NCBI RefSeq assembly: GCF_003590795.1
Contig: NZ_QYUL01000002.1
Coordinates: 1,109,001-1,173,000 of the forward strand
DNA: 64,000 bases
Reading direction: 5' to 3'
Source of the DNA: Azospirillum cavernae
GTDB taxonomy: Bacteria > Pseudomonadota > Alphaproteobacteria > Azospirillales > Azospirillaceae
Shown: positions 45,281 through 54,510 of the stretch, piece by piece
Numbering within the stretch: position 1 is the first letter of the stretch
Layout: each line of letters starts with the position of its first letter
Program-made: the position numbers and the translations under genes
The notes under the pieces: generated by a model
What the model saw: only the letters and a program-made list of their open reading frames with translations
What the model was told of the DNA's origin: nothing
Databases searched by the model: none

Positions 45281-45451
45281 TCAGTAGCGGTTGGTCCAAT
45301 CCGGTTCGCGGCGAGCCGCCACGGACTCGTCTTCCGGGTCGGTCAACCAGCGGGGATCCTCCGCGTGGAGCGGCAGTTGCCGGGCGAACTCCGCAGTGTC
45401 CGCGTCGCGGCGCTGCTTCAACAAGCGGTCGGCCAAATGTGCGGGCAGCAT
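45281..45451 (-). CDS. Small uncharacterised protein of 56 residues
   Basis: A short gene with an excellent ribosome site (AAAAGGAGA six bases before the ATG). The product, starting MLPAHLADRLLKQRRDADTA, is charged and mostly helical, with a conserved-looking Trp/Asp/Pro-rich end (DPRWLTDPEDE...DWTNRY). No signal peptide or membrane segment. It is not part of an operon. The family is not recognised; the strong ribosome site is the main support. Confidence 0.6.
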   Translation of the reverse strand: MLPAHLADRLLKQRRDADTAEFARQLPLHAEDPRWLTDPEDESVAARREPDWTNRY

Positions 45452-45773
45452 GGCAGGTCTCCTTTTGAGCGCCGGGGAAAGTCCGGGATCGACCCTGTGG
45501 TCGAGCTTGGTTTTCCCCGTCCTGTTTGCCTGGAACCGTAACTCGCAAGTTCCAGGCCAGCCGTGATTTGCGTCACACGAGTCCATGACACACGAGCAAT
45601 CCTCTACAAAAGGTTTATGCGGACTGGGGGACGTCGCCCCGGCCCGATAAAGGCGATGCTGTGCTTTTGCCGCGCCGGTGATGAGATGTGGTTCCCTTCC
45701 GCGCCATTCCAACCCATAGTCGCCTCAGCCCAGACCTGCGGCTGCTTTTGTTCTCAAGGATCGCGCTCGACCC
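45452..45773. other. Gene-free divergent region with one inverted repeat
   Basis: No gene is seen in these 322 bases. An inverted repeat, CCTGGAAC (45529-45536) and GTTCCAGG (45549-45556), with a 12-base loop, lies about 80 bases upstream of the 56-residue gene start and could be a regulator site. Confidence 0.5.
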
Positions 45774-46466
45774 ATGCACAGCACCATCGCCCCTGAAACC
45801 TGCCCCACTTGCCTAAAGCTTCAGCATTTGTGCGTTTGCGAGGCGGTGGAGCCGATTCGGACTCGCACTTTCCTTCTCGTTTTGCAACACCCGCAGGAAA
45901 AACGCGAAAATTTGGGAACGGCGCAGATCGCCCATCTCCAGTTCCCCAACTCCGCTCTAAAGGTGGGGTTGAGCTGGCCGAATCTGAAACGCATTCTGGG
46001 GCATGAGGTGGATTACAAGCGCTGGGGCGTCTTGTATCTCGGCCCGGTCAAAGCCGACGCGCCGAAGGCGACGCGGGAGGTGGCTGTGGTCGACAAATCC
46101 GGCGCGCCGCAAAAGGACAGCGACTCGGTGCTGGGCGGTTTGGAGGGCGTCATTGTGCTGGACGGCACTTGGAGCCAGGCCAAGACCCTGTGGTGGCGCA
46201 ACGCGTGGCTGCTGAAATGCCGCCGCGTCGTGCTGAACCCCAACTTCACCTCGCTGTATGGGCAGGCCCGCAAGGAGCCGCGCCGCGACAGCGTGTCGAC
46301 GCTGGAGGCGAGCGCCTTCCTGCTGTCGCGGCTGGAGGCCGACCCGACGATCATGGATCGGGCGTTGAAGCCCTTCGCCCTGCTGCTGAAGAAGGTCCGG
46401 ACGCCGCGCCCGCGCCCCGGTCCGACGGCGCCCGAGGCCGCGCCGGACGGTGACGAGGTCGGCTGA
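45774..46466 (+). CDS. DTW-domain protein (tRNA-uridine aminocarboxypropyltransferase family)
   Basis: A 230-residue DTW-domain enzyme. The N-terminal zinc site is CPTCLKLQHLCVC, and the family motif is VLDGTWSQAKTLWW. Members (TapT/YfiP in E. coli) transfer the aminocarboxypropyl group of S-adenosylmethionine to uridine (acp3U) in tRNA. The C-terminal 25 residues are a Pro/Arg-rich tail without domain. It has its own upstream region of about 320 bases. Confidence 0.9.
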   Translation: MHSTIAPETCPTCLKLQHLCVCEAVEPIRTRTFLLVLQHPQEKRENLGTAQIAHLQFPNSALKVGLSWPNLKRILGHEVDYKRWGVLYLGPVKADAPKATREVAVVDKSGAPQKDSDSVLGGLEGVIVLDGTWSQAKTLWWRNAWLLKCRRVVLNPNFTSLYGQARKEPRRDSVSTLEASAFLLSRLEADPTIMDRALKPFALLLKKVRTPRPRPGPTAPEAAPDGDEVG

Positions 46467-46617
46467 GACGGCGTGAGGCCGGGGGGATGAATTGTCTGTG
46501 AACAAACGGTTCCCCGGTTGACGGCGGGCGGGTTGGGCGCGTCCAATGTCGGCCCGCTTCCCCGCCGCGTTCCGGTTGCGGCGCGCTGTTTCGGATGAGC
46601 CTGCAAGAGAGAGCATC

Positions 46618-47196
46618 ATGGCCAGCGATTTTGTTCCCTTCGGTTTGACCGTCTGCGGCCTTGACGAGTTGGAGGGCTTCGGCGCCGCCGGGGTCAGCCA
46701 TGTCCTGTCGATCCTCGACCCCGACCACCCGGAACCGACGGCCTTCGGCGCCTATGGCGAGCATCAGCGCTTGGAGCTGCGCTTCAACGACATCATCGAC
46801 CTGACGCGCGGGCAGATCGCCCCGGAGAAGGCTGACGTTGAGCGCATCCTGGCTTTTGGCCGCGATCTGCTGGCCGAGCCGGTGGAGTGCCGCCATCTGC
46901 TGGTCCATTGCCACGCGGGCATTTCCCGCTCCACGGCGGCGCTGACGATGATTTTGGTTCAGGCCCGTCCCGAACGTCCGGCGGCGGAGGCGATGGCCGC
47001 TGTCGCGGCGATCCGAAGCAAAGCTTGGCCCAATCTGCGGATGATCGAGTTCGCCGACGCCCTTCTGGGCCGCGACGGCGATCTGATCGCCGCCGCCCGC
47101 GCCCGTCACCTGACGCTGGGGCGGCAGCGGCCCGAACTGGTGCAGTTCATGATCGACAATGGTCGGATCCGCGAGGTCGAGGATCTGATCGACTGA
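46618..47196 (+). CDS. Protein tyrosine/dual-specificity phosphatase family protein
   Basis: A 192-residue protein with the Cys-dependent phosphatase loop LVHCHAGISRSTAAL (HCxxGxxR, all key residues present) at about residues 97-111. A possible general acid Asp lies upstream (DIIDLTRG). It should remove phosphate from protein tyrosine or from other phosphoesters. The start at 46618 (MASDFVPFGLTVCGLDEL) is chosen after AGAGAG. It is followed by a convergent LysE exporter gene. Confidence 0.87.
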   Translation: MASDFVPFGLTVCGLDELEGFGAAGVSHVLSILDPDHPEPTAFGAYGEHQRLELRFNDIIDLTRGQIAPEKADVERILAFGRDLLAEPVECRHLLVHCHAGISRSTAALTMILVQARPERPAAEAMAAVAAIRSKAWPNLRMIEFADALLGRDGDLIAAARARHLTLGRQRPELVQFMIDNGRIREVEDLID

Positions 47197-47215
47197 ACGC
47201 GCGGCGGTTTTTCCG

Positions 47216-47863
47216 TCAGCGCTCCGTCACGGCCAGCCGCAGGCCAAGCCCGATCAACAGCGCCCCCAGCGTCCGGTCCAGCCACAGGGCCAGACGCTGG
47301 CTGTGGCGCAGGCGGGCGGTGACGCGGTCGCCCAACAGAACCAGCGGCGGTTCGATCACGGCGGCGACGGCGATGATGAGCACGCCGTGCAGCAGCAATT
47401 GCGCCCACACCGGCCCGGCCCCCGCGACGACGAATTGCGGCAGGAAAGCCAAAAAGAAAATGGCGACCTTCGGATTCAGCAGGTCGATCAACGCGCCCTG
47501 CCGGTAAACCGCCCACAGATCGACGCCGCCCGCCTGTTTTACTTCCGCCGACTCGGCGAGGAACGCGCCGCCTTTTGAGCGCAAGGCCTGAAGGCCGATC
47601 CACAGCAGATAAGCCACCCCCGCCCATTTGACGACGGAGAAGGCCAGGGCCGACGCCGCGACGATGGCCGACAGGCCCAGCGCGGCGAGCAGGACATGGC
47701 CGAAGGCCCCGGTCCAAATCCCCAGCATGGCGGCGGTCCCCGCCCGCGCCCCGCCCTTGACCGTGTGGCCCAGGATGAACGCCATGTCCGGTCCCGGCGA
47801 CAGGTTCAGCAGGGCCGCCGCCGCGAGAAAGGCGGACCAGTGGGCGAGGTCGTAGGTGAACAT
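47216..47863 (-). CDS. LysE-family amino acid exporter
   Basis: A 215-residue membrane protein with about six hydrophobic segments. The family start is visible: LAAAALLNLSPGPDMAFILGHTVKGGARAGTAAMLGIWTG, the loop that defines LysE/RhtB proteins. It exports an amino acid or similar compound. It ends 19 bases from the convergent phosphatase gene and starts 40 bases from the small lipoprotein gene on the same strand. Confidence 0.92.
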   Translation of the reverse strand: MFTYDLAHWSAFLAAAALLNLSPGPDMAFILGHTVKGGARAGTAAMLGIWTGAFGHVLLAALGLSAIVAASALAFSVVKWAGVAYLLWIGLQALRSKGGAFLAESAEVKQAGGVDLWAVYRQGALIDLLNPKVAIFFLAFLPQFVVAGAGPVWAQLLLHGVLIIAVAAVIEPPLVLLGDRVTARLRHSQRLALWLDRTLGALLIGLGLRLAVTER

Positions 47864-47903
47864 GGGCGCAGACTCAGGCTTTACGGGAAAACAAATCAGC
47901 GGA

Positions 47904-48068
47904 TCAGCGGATTGGCGCGGTGACGATGTCGGCGGCTGTGCTGACTGCCGACCCGGTGACGCTGACGGCGGTTCCGGCGACGCTGGCCGCTCCGCTGACG
48001 ACGCCGCAACCGGCCAGCAGACAGGCCGTGACGGTGGCCATGGACAGGGCGAGAAGCAAGCGGGTCAT
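47904..48068 (-). CDS. Small lipoprotein, NF038104-like
   Basis: A 54-residue protein. The signal sequence (MTRLLLALSMATVTACLLAGC) ends in the lipobox LAGC; the mature 34 residues are a Gly/Ala/Val/Ser stretch (VVSGAASVAGTAVSVTGSAV) ending in TAADIVTAPIR. The pattern matches small outer-membrane lipoproteins of this kind in proteobacteria; function is unknown. It lies 70 bases beyond the LysR gene stop. Confidence 0.75.
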   Translation of the reverse strand: MTRLLLALSMATVTACLLAGCGVVSGAASVAGTAVSVTGSAVSTAADIVTAPIR

Positions 48069-48138
48069 CAGGGCGGCTCCGAACCAGGGCTTGAGGGAAC
48101 GCAGGTCGGATTGGACCATTCCAATCGCCAGCGTTCCG

Positions 48139-49068
48139 TTAAGAGTTTGGCAGATCCGCCGGGGGTGGGAAAGCCTGCGGCGCGGCGGCGATGGCCGCCG
48201 CCTCCTCCGCCAACCACGCGCAGAATCGTTCGGTCTTCCGGTTGCGCCGCCGCCATTGGGCGACATAGACGTAACCGCTGGCGTGAAAGCCGCAGGGGGC
48301 CAGCAGACGCCCGCTGCGCACGTCGTCGGCGACCAGATGCCAGGGCGCGACGCAGACCCCCAGCCCGGCCAGCGCGGCTTCCAGGGTGTAATAGTAATGT
48401 TCGAACTCGGTGGAGATTCGGGCGGGATCGGGCGGCGGGAGGTTGGCGGCGGCGGACCACATGGCCCAGGCGTTGCGCCGGGTCTTGGTGTGCAGCACGG
48501 GCAGGGGCCGCAGGTCCGCCGCCCCATCGGGCGACGGGGCGGGGAGCAAGGCCGGAGCCGCCACCGGCCCCAACATCTCGGCGAACAGCGTCAGCGTTGC
48601 GGGCGGCGTGGCGGCGGACGGCGACTCGTCCACCGTGATGATGACGTCGAAGCGTTCGCGGTCGATGTCCACGGCTTGATCGGCGGCCCGCAGCCGCACG
48701 TCGATGCCGGGGTTGGCCGCGTTGAAGCGGTGCAGGCGGGGGATCAACCAGCGCATCAGGAAGGTGCTGAGGCAGGACACGTCAAGGGTCGCGCCGTCGG
48801 CGTCCACGCAGGCGCGGACGGCGGCGTCCATCCGGTCGAAACCGTCGGTCAGGCCGGGCAACAGCGCCCGACCGGCGTCGGTCAGCGTGGGCCTCGCCTT
48901 TGAACCGGCGAACAGGGGAACGCCCAAGACCTCTTCCAGATGGCGGATCTGGCGGCTGACCGCGCCGTGAGTGACGGCCAACTCGTCCGCCGCCGCGCTC
49001 ATCCGGCCCAGGCGGGCGGCGGCCTCGAAGGCGCGCAAGGCGTTCAGGGAGGGAAGGCGGCGTTTCAT
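48139..49068 (-). CDS. LysR-family transcriptional regulator (GcvA-like)
   Basis: A 309-residue LysR protein with helix-turn-helix SLNALRAFEAAARLGRMSAAADELAVTHGAVSRQIRHLEEVLG at the start. The effector domain runs to about residue 290. It is divergent from the tautomerase gene (49195) with 126 bases between the starts and may regulate it; on the same strand the small lipoprotein and LysE exporter genes follow and are also candidates. Confidence 0.9.
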   Translation of the reverse strand: MKRRLPSLNALRAFEAAARLGRMSAAADELAVTHGAVSRQIRHLEEVLGVPLFAGSKARPTLTDAGRALLPGLTDGFDRMDAAVRACVDADGATLDVSCLSTFLMRWLIPRLHRFNAANPGIDVRLRAADQAVDIDRERFDVIITVDESPSAATPPATLTLFAEMLGPVAAPALLPAPSPDGAADLRPLPVLHTKTRRNAWAMWSAAANLPPPDPARISTEFEHYYYTLEAALAGLGVCVAPWHLVADDVRSGRLLAPCGFHASGYVYVAQWRRRNRKTERFCAWLAEEAAAIAAAPQAFPPPADLPNS

Positions 49069-49194
49069 TCTGTGAGTTTACCGCACATAGGATGGGCGGG
49101 GAAATCGCTTATGCCGCCCCGCGATTCTTCCTAAACAGCGAGGGCCAGCGCGGTTGACGCCGAGCGGTTTCCCCAAGTCCGTCAAGAGGTCGTC

Positions 49195-49602
49195 ATGCCG
49201 TTTGTCCGCACCGCCATTCACAAAGACACCCCTCAGGACCGCAAGCGGGCCATCGTCGATGGGATTCACCGGGCCTTGGTGGACGCCATCGGCATGCCCG
49301 CTGACGAGCTGTTCAATCTGGTGTCCGGCTATGACCCGGATGATTTTTTCTATGACCGGCGGTTCAATGGGATCGCCCGTTCCGACCAACTGGTGGTGGT
49401 GGAGATCACCATGCGGCGGGGGCGCAGCGACGCGATGAAGCGGGATTTGTACGCGCGGATCGCCGCCAATCTTGAGGCGGCGGCGGGGGTGTCGCCGCGC
49501 GATCTGTTCATTTTCGTCCACGAAAATGACTATTCGGACTGGTCGGTTGGCAATGGCGTGTTCGCCATGGCTCTGGCGCAGCAGCGCGGGCAGGATTCGT
49601 AA
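49195..49602 (+). CDS. Tautomerase family protein
   Basis: A 135-residue tautomerase-fold protein. The Pro after the start Met (MPFVRTAIHKDTP) is the catalytic base of the family. The length is that of the fused, two-unit type with LVVVEITMRRGRS and FIFVHENDYSDWSVGNGV. The substrate is unknown; relatives isomerise or dehalogenate keto acids. A REP-type repeat follows. Confidence 0.9.
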   Translation: MPFVRTAIHKDTPQDRKRAIVDGIHRALVDAIGMPADELFNLVSGYDPDDFFYDRRFNGIARSDQLVVVEITMRRGRSDAMKRDLYARIAANLEAAAGVSPRDLFIFVHENDYSDWSVGNGVFAMALAQQRGQDS

Positions 49603-49640
49603 GGCGTCCGGTGGTGAAAACGGCGCAAGGATCGGCGCGG

Positions 49641-49873
49641 GTGTCCGCCGGACGCGGGCAAGGGCGTCCGGCGGACACCAGGGCAATCGCTCGAACGCTT
49701 CCACATCCATGAAAGCCCTTCTCCCCTTGCGGGAGAAGGGTTGGGATGAGGGGGGGCAGCCCGGCCATGGGCCGGGAGGTCGCTTTGCCACCCTCACCCC
49801 AACCCCTCTCCCGTCAAGGGAGAGGGGCTTTATCAGCACTCAATGGTTCAAGCGATTGCCCTGCGGCGGACAC
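49641..49873. repeat. Composite REP-like element with nested hairpins
   Basis: Five paired parts are seen. First: GTGTCCGCCGGACGC (49641-49655) against 49664-49678, a perfect 15-bp stem. Second: an outer pair CAGGGCAATCGCTCGAAC (49679-49696) against 49846-49863, one mismatch. Third and fourth: hairpins CCCTTCTCCC/GGGAGAAGGG (49716-49740) and CCCCTCTCCC/GGGAGAGGGG (49803-49827). Fifth: GGGTTGGGATGAGGG against CCCTCACCCCAACCC, joining the two hairpins. The arrangement is like a BIME of REP sequences. It fills the space between the tautomerase gene and the convergent chemoreceptor gene. Confidence 0.8.
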
Positions 49874-49881
49874 CCGCGCGA

Positions 49882-52362
49882 TCAGAACTCCTTCCAATCA
49901 TCGTCGTCGCTGACGCTGTGTTTCAGCACCGTGCTTTGGTTGGGCGCGGCGGCGGGGGCGCTGGCCACCGGACGCAGGGCGGGGCGAGCGACCGGCTTGG
50001 CTGCCGGAGCGGGCTTGGCGGCGCTGCGGACCGGGACCGGACGGGTGGGGGCCACCGCGCGGTGCAGGGCCGGGGCGTGATGGATGGCGGTCCGCGTCGG
50101 CGCGGCGGTGGCGCGGGCGGCGCCCTCCAGCTTGAAGAAGCCGATCAGCCCCTTCAGGTCGCTGGCCTGTCCGCTCATCGCCTGGGCGGCGGCGGTGGTT
50201 TCCTCAACCAGAGCGGCGTTCTTCTGGGTCATCTCGTCCATGCTGGCGACGGTCGCGTTGATCTCATCCAACGCGGTCGCCTGTTCCGCCGAAGCCGAGG
50301 CCATTTCGGAAATCAGCGTCGCCACCTGATGGACGCCCGACACGATGCCGCCCAAGGCGTCGCCCGCCTTCTTCACCAGATCGACGCCGTCCTTGACCTG
50401 GGCGTCACTGTCCATAATCAGGCCCTTGATCTCTTTCGAGGCTTGGGCGGAACGCTGGGCCAGTTGCCGGACCTCCTGCGCCACCACGGCGAAGCCGCGC
50501 CCGGCGTCGCCCGCGCGGGCGGCCTCCACCGCTGCGTTCAGCGCCAGCAGATTGGTTTGGAAGGCGATTTCGTCGATGACGCCGATGATGTCGGTGATCT
50601 TGCGGCTGGAACTCTCGATCCGGCGCATCGCCTCGATGGCCGATCCGGCGACGCCGCCGCCCGATTCGGCGGCGGTGCGGGCGTCAGCGGCCATGACGTT
50701 GGCGCGTTGAGCGTTCTCGGCGTTCGAGCGCACGGTGGCCCCCAGCTCTTCCATGCTGGCGGCGGTTTCCTCCAGGCTGCTGGCCTGCTGCTCCGTCCGC
50801 TCCGCAAGGTCCGACGAGCCAAGCGACACCTCGGCCGAGGCCGACGCGATGGTCTCGGCGGCGGCGGTGATGTCGCCGACGATCTCAGCCAGCTTGACCG
50901 AGGTGGCGTTGACGTCGGTCTTCACCTGCTGGAAGGCGCCGTGATAGTCGCTGGTGACGCGGCGGTTCAGATCGCCCTGGGCCAGCGCGCTCAGCACCTC
51001 GCCCAGATCGGCGATCACGCTTTGCACGGTGTTGGTCAGGCGGTTGACGCCCTCGGACATGGTCCGATAGAAGCCGTCCTTGCCCGCCAGATCGATCCGG
51101 CGCTCCAGATCGCCCTTCGACACCGCGTCGATCAGGGTGGCGATTTCCTCGCCGATGGCCTGTTCGCGGGCGCGCTGCGCCTCGGCGGCGCGGCGTTCGG
51201 CTTCCAGCCTTTCGCGCTCCGCCTCGTCCATCCGCTTTTTCTCGACGGCGTTGTCTTTGAAGACCTGGACGGCTTTGGCCATCTGGCCGATTTCGTCCTG
51301 ATTGTCTTGGGCCGGAACCGTGATGGTCAGATCGCCCGCCGCCAGATCGGTCATCGCGCCGGTCATCTGGACCACGGGGCGCACGATGGAGCGCGCGGTC
51401 AGGAAGGCGACCAGCAGGCCAAAGGCGAAGGCGCCGCCAGCAATCCCGGTGACGAGCGCGATGGTGCGCTCCATGCTGGCGTGCATCTCGTCCTGAACCT
51501 GCTGGCGCGATTCGGTCTGCGACGCCAGGGTTTTCGTGGCCAGGGTGGCGAACTCCTCGCCTTCGGCTGGCATCACGCCGAAGGCCAGCGCCTGGGCGTC
51601 GTTGACGGACATGACAAGGCGCGTGAAGGCGTCGAGGTATCGGCCGCTTTGTTGGGCCGCGTCCTCCGCCAGTTTCCGGCGCGCCGGGTTGGTCTGGCGT
51701 TCCGCCAGAGTGGCGATGGTGGCGCGGAGGATGTCGTTCCGACCTTTCGCCTCGTCGATGAATTTTTGGCTCGGATCATTGAGGAAACGCTGGGCGCTGA
51801 TCCGCGCCAGCATCAGCTTTTCCATCGCCAGCCCCGAAGTCGCCGCCGATTCCGGGTCGCTGTCGGTCATGGCGCTGGCGATCATCTGGCTGATCGCCTC
51901 CCGCGCCTTGGTGCCGGCCGGGTTCAGTTCCTTGTCGACCAGGGCGTCGCGCCGTTCACGAACCTCGACCAGCTTGGCGAAATTGGCGCTGTAGCCGTCC
52001 AGAAGCTGGAGCATCCGCTCGATGTTGGCGCGGCGTCCGGGATCCAGCGCGGCGTCGCGGTTTTCGCGCAGCTTGACGGCGAGGCCCTTCAAGTGAGCGC
52101 GGATTGGCTCGATCAGCGAATTTTGGCCGGTGAAGGAGTAGTTCACCACGCTGCGGCGCATGTCGGAGACGTCGCCGTTCACCTCGCTCAGCCGGAGCGA
52201 GTTGGTGGAGATGGTCGAATAGCGGCCAAACCCGACCTCCACATCGGTCAAGGCGCGGACGCCGAACACCGCGACCAGCCCAAGAAGGGCGAGGATCAGC
52301 AGGAAGCCGCTGTAAATGCGGGTTCCCACCTTGAAACGTCCGGCGAAAGTGGCGTTTTGCAT
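49882..52362 (-). CDS. Methyl-accepting chemotaxis protein with large helical sensor domain
   Basis: An 826-residue chemoreceptor. A first membrane segment (residues about 15-35, GFLLILALLGLVAVFG) is followed by about 260 residues of mostly helical periplasmic sensor, like the HBM type, then a second segment (IALVTGIAGGAFAFGLLVAFL), a HAMP domain, a further linker helix region and the signalling domain with [21 protein letters not shown]. The protein ends in a Pro/Ala-rich linker and DDDDWKEF, which resembles the CheR-binding pentapeptide. The start at 52362 is used; no upstream coding is seen. Confidence 0.94.
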   Translation of the reverse strand: MQNATFAGRFKVGTRIYSGFLLILALLGLVAVFGVRALTDVEVGFGRYSTISTNSLRLSEVNGDVSDMRRSVVNYSFTGQNSLIEPIRAHLKGLAVKLRENRDAALDPGRRANIERMLQLLDGYSANFAKLVEVRERRDALVDKELNPAGTKAREAISQMIASAMTDSDPESAATSGLAMEKLMLARISAQRFLNDPSQKFIDEAKGRNDILRATIATLAERQTNPARRKLAEDAAQQSGRYLDAFTRLVMSVNDAQALAFGVMPAEGEEFATLATKTLASQTESRQQVQDEMHASMERTIALVTGIAGGAFAFGLLVAFLTARSIVRPVVQMTGAMTDLAAGDLTITVPAQDNQDEIGQMAKAVQVFKDNAVEKKRMDEAERERLEAERRAAEAQRAREQAIGEEIATLIDAVSKGDLERRIDLAGKDGFYRTMSEGVNRLTNTVQSVIADLGEVLSALAQGDLNRRVTSDYHGAFQQVKTDVNATSVKLAEIVGDITAAAETIASASAEVSLGSSDLAERTEQQASSLEETAASMEELGATVRSNAENAQRANVMAADARTAAESGGGVAGSAIEAMRRIESSSRKITDIIGVIDEIAFQTNLLALNAAVEAARAGDAGRGFAVVAQEVRQLAQRSAQASKEIKGLIMDSDAQVKDGVDLVKKAGDALGGIVSGVHQVATLISEMASASAEQATALDEINATVASMDEMTQKNAALVEETTAAAQAMSGQASDLKGLIGFFKLEGAARATAAPTRTAIHHAPALHRAVAPTRPVPVRSAAKPAPAAKPVARPALRPVASAPAAAPNQSTVLKHSVSDDDDWKEF

Positions 52363-52607
52363 GATCGGTGATGCCTTGATCTGCGGTTCGGGGCGCGCTG
52401 CGATGCGAGGACGACAGTAGGGTAAGAAGGTTTCCAGTTCGTTGCCAAGAGTTGTTCCATGACCGTTTCGCAAAACCAACGGATGGGGAGGCGGAATGGG
52501 GCCGCAGCGAAACGAACGCGCGGCCTTTGACGATGGGCGTGGGGCGTCTAGGTTAGGGGATGCGCGTCGCCGCGTTTCCGAACCTCCGAACATATGATTG
52601 CCGATCC

Positions 52608-54500
52608 ATGCGCCGCAGCCTGCCATCCACGCCCGACAAAAGCCCCTTTCAGTCCAGCAACCTGGGTGATCTGGGGGTGGTTCGCTCCCTGGTTCCTTAC
52701 ATCTGGCCGCGCGATTCGCTGGAAACCCGGCTGCGCGTGGTCGCCGCCATGCTGCTGTTGATTGGGGCCAAGGTCGCCAACCTCTTCATCCCGATTTTCT
52801 ACAAACAGGCCATCGACGCGCTGACTCCCGGTATGGCGGCTGGCGGGGTGGGGGCCAGTGGCGGCGCCAATGCGGTTCTGACCATCCCGTTGGGGCTGAT
52901 TCTCGCCTATGGTCTGGCCCGAGTCGTCTCGCTGGTCTTCGCCGAACTGCGCGACGCGGTGTTCGCCACCGTGGCGCAGCGGACGATCCGACGCGTCGCC
53001 CTGTCGGTGTTCCGCCATTTGCATGGGCTGTCGCTGCGCTTTCACCTGGAACGCCAGACGGGCGGGCTGACCCGTTCGCTGGAGCGCGGGACGCGGGCGA
53101 TTGAAGCGCTGTTGCGTTACACGCTGTTTTCCATCGTGCCGACCCTGGTCGAAATCGCGCTGGTCTGCGGCGTGCTGTGGAGCCTGTTCAGCGGCTGGTT
53201 CGCGCTGGCCACCTTTGTCACGGTGGCGGGCTACATCCTTTACACCTTCTTCGTGTCGGAATGGCGGATCAAGTTCCGCCGCCTGATGAACGACACCGAC
53301 AGCACGGCCAACACCAAGGCCATCGACAGCCTGCTGAATTTCGAGACGGTCAAATATTTCGGCAACGAGGAGCATGAGGCGCGGCGTTACGACAGCGCCC
53401 TGCAATCCTATGAAAAGGCGGCGGTGCGCAGCCAGCAAAGCTTGTCCCTGCTGAACGTTGGCCAATCCGCGATCATCTCGGTCGGGTTGGCGGTGGTGAT
53501 GGGCATGGCGGCCAACGGGATCGTGCAGGGAACCATGTCGCTGGGCGATTTCGTGCTGGTGAACACCTATCTGTTGCAGCTTTACCAGCCGCTGAACTTT
53601 TTCGGCGTCGTCTATCGCGAGATCAAGCAGTCGTTGACCGACATTGAATCCCTGGTGACGCTGTTGGGGGTGGACCGCGAGGTGGCCGACGCGCCGGGCG
53701 CGCCCGCTCTGGCGGTGGATGGGGCGGAGCTGCGGTTCGAGGGGGTGGAGTTCGGTTATGACCCGCGCCGTCCAATCCTGAAGGGCGTCAGCTTCACGGT
53801 TCCGGCGGGCAAGACGGTCGCCATCGTCGGACCGTCCGGCGCCGGGAAATCAACAATCAGCCGCTTGCTGTTCCGTTTCTACGACGTCAACGCCGGGCGG
53901 ATTTTGATCGACGGCCAGAACATCCGCGACGTGACGCAGACCTCGTTGCGCGGGGCCATCGGCATCGTTCCGCAGGACACCGTTCTGTTCAACGACACCG
54001 TCTTTTACAACATCGCCTATGGCCGCGCCGGCGCCAGCCCGGCGGAGGTGGAGCAGGCGGCCCGGCTCGCCCATATCCACGAATTCGTCATGGGGCTTCC
54101 CGACGGCTATCAGACGATGGTGGGGGAGCGCGGGTTGAAGCTGTCGGGCGGCGAAAAGCAGCGCGTCGCCATCGCCCGCACCATCCTGAAGAACCCGGCG
54201 ATCCTGCTGTTCGACGAGGCCACCAGCGCGCTGGACACCCACACCGAACGCGAGATCCAAGCCAACCTGCGTGAAGTCAGCCGGGGCCGCACCACGCTGG
54301 TCATCGCCCATCGCCTGTCCACCGTGATCGACGCCGACGAAATCCTGGTGCTGGACGGCGGTCGGGTGATCGAGCGCGGTCGGCATGCCGAATTGTTGGC
54401 CGCTGGCGGCGCCTACGCCGCGCTGTGGACCCGCCAGCAGGACGCGAGCCAAGGCGTGGTTCCGGTGGCGGAGGCCTTGCCGGAGGTCGTGGCGATGTGA
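52608..54500 (+). CDS. Atm1/HMT1-type ABC exporter (fused permease and ATPase)
   Basis: A 630-residue half-transporter. The N-terminal membrane domain has six hydrophobic segments (LRVVAAMLLLIGAKVANLFIPIFYKQAI...). The ATPase domain shows Walker A GPSGAGKST, the signature LSGGEKQRVAIART, Walker B AILLFDEATSALD and the switch His in VIAHRLSTV. The stretch RLMNDTDSTANTKAIDSLLNFETVKYFGNEEHE is diagnostic for the ABCB7/Atm1 group, which exports glutathione-based compounds linked to iron-sulfur assembly or metal detoxification. The start at 52608 is chosen (MRRSLPSTPDKSP); the frame is open to 52560. Confidence 0.94.
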   Translation: MRRSLPSTPDKSPFQSSNLGDLGVVRSLVPYIWPRDSLETRLRVVAAMLLLIGAKVANLFIPIFYKQAIDALTPGMAAGGVGASGGANAVLTIPLGLILAYGLARVVSLVFAELRDAVFATVAQRTIRRVALSVFRHLHGLSLRFHLERQTGGLTRSLERGTRAIEALLRYTLFSIVPTLVEIALVCGVLWSLFSGWFALATFVTVAGYILYTFFVSEWRIKFRRLMNDTDSTANTKAIDSLLNFETVKYFGNEEHEARRYDSALQSYEKAAVRSQQSLSLLNVGQSAIISVGLAVVMGMAANGIVQGTMSLGDFVLVNTYLLQLYQPLNFFGVVYREIKQSLTDIESLVTLLGVDREVADAPGAPALAVDGAELRFEGVEFGYDPRRPILKGVSFTVPAGKTVAIVGPSGAGKSTISRLLFRFYDVNAGRILIDGQNIRDVTQTSLRGAIGIVPQDTVLFNDTVFYNIAYGRAGASPAEVEQAARLAHIHEFVMGLPDGYQTMVGERGLKLSGGEKQRVAIARTILKNPAILLFDEATSALDTHTEREIQANLREVSRGRTTLVIAHRLSTVIDADEILVLDGGRVIERGRHAELLAAGGAYAALWTRQQDASQGVVPVAEALPEVVAM

Positions 54501-54510
54501 GGGGGGATTT

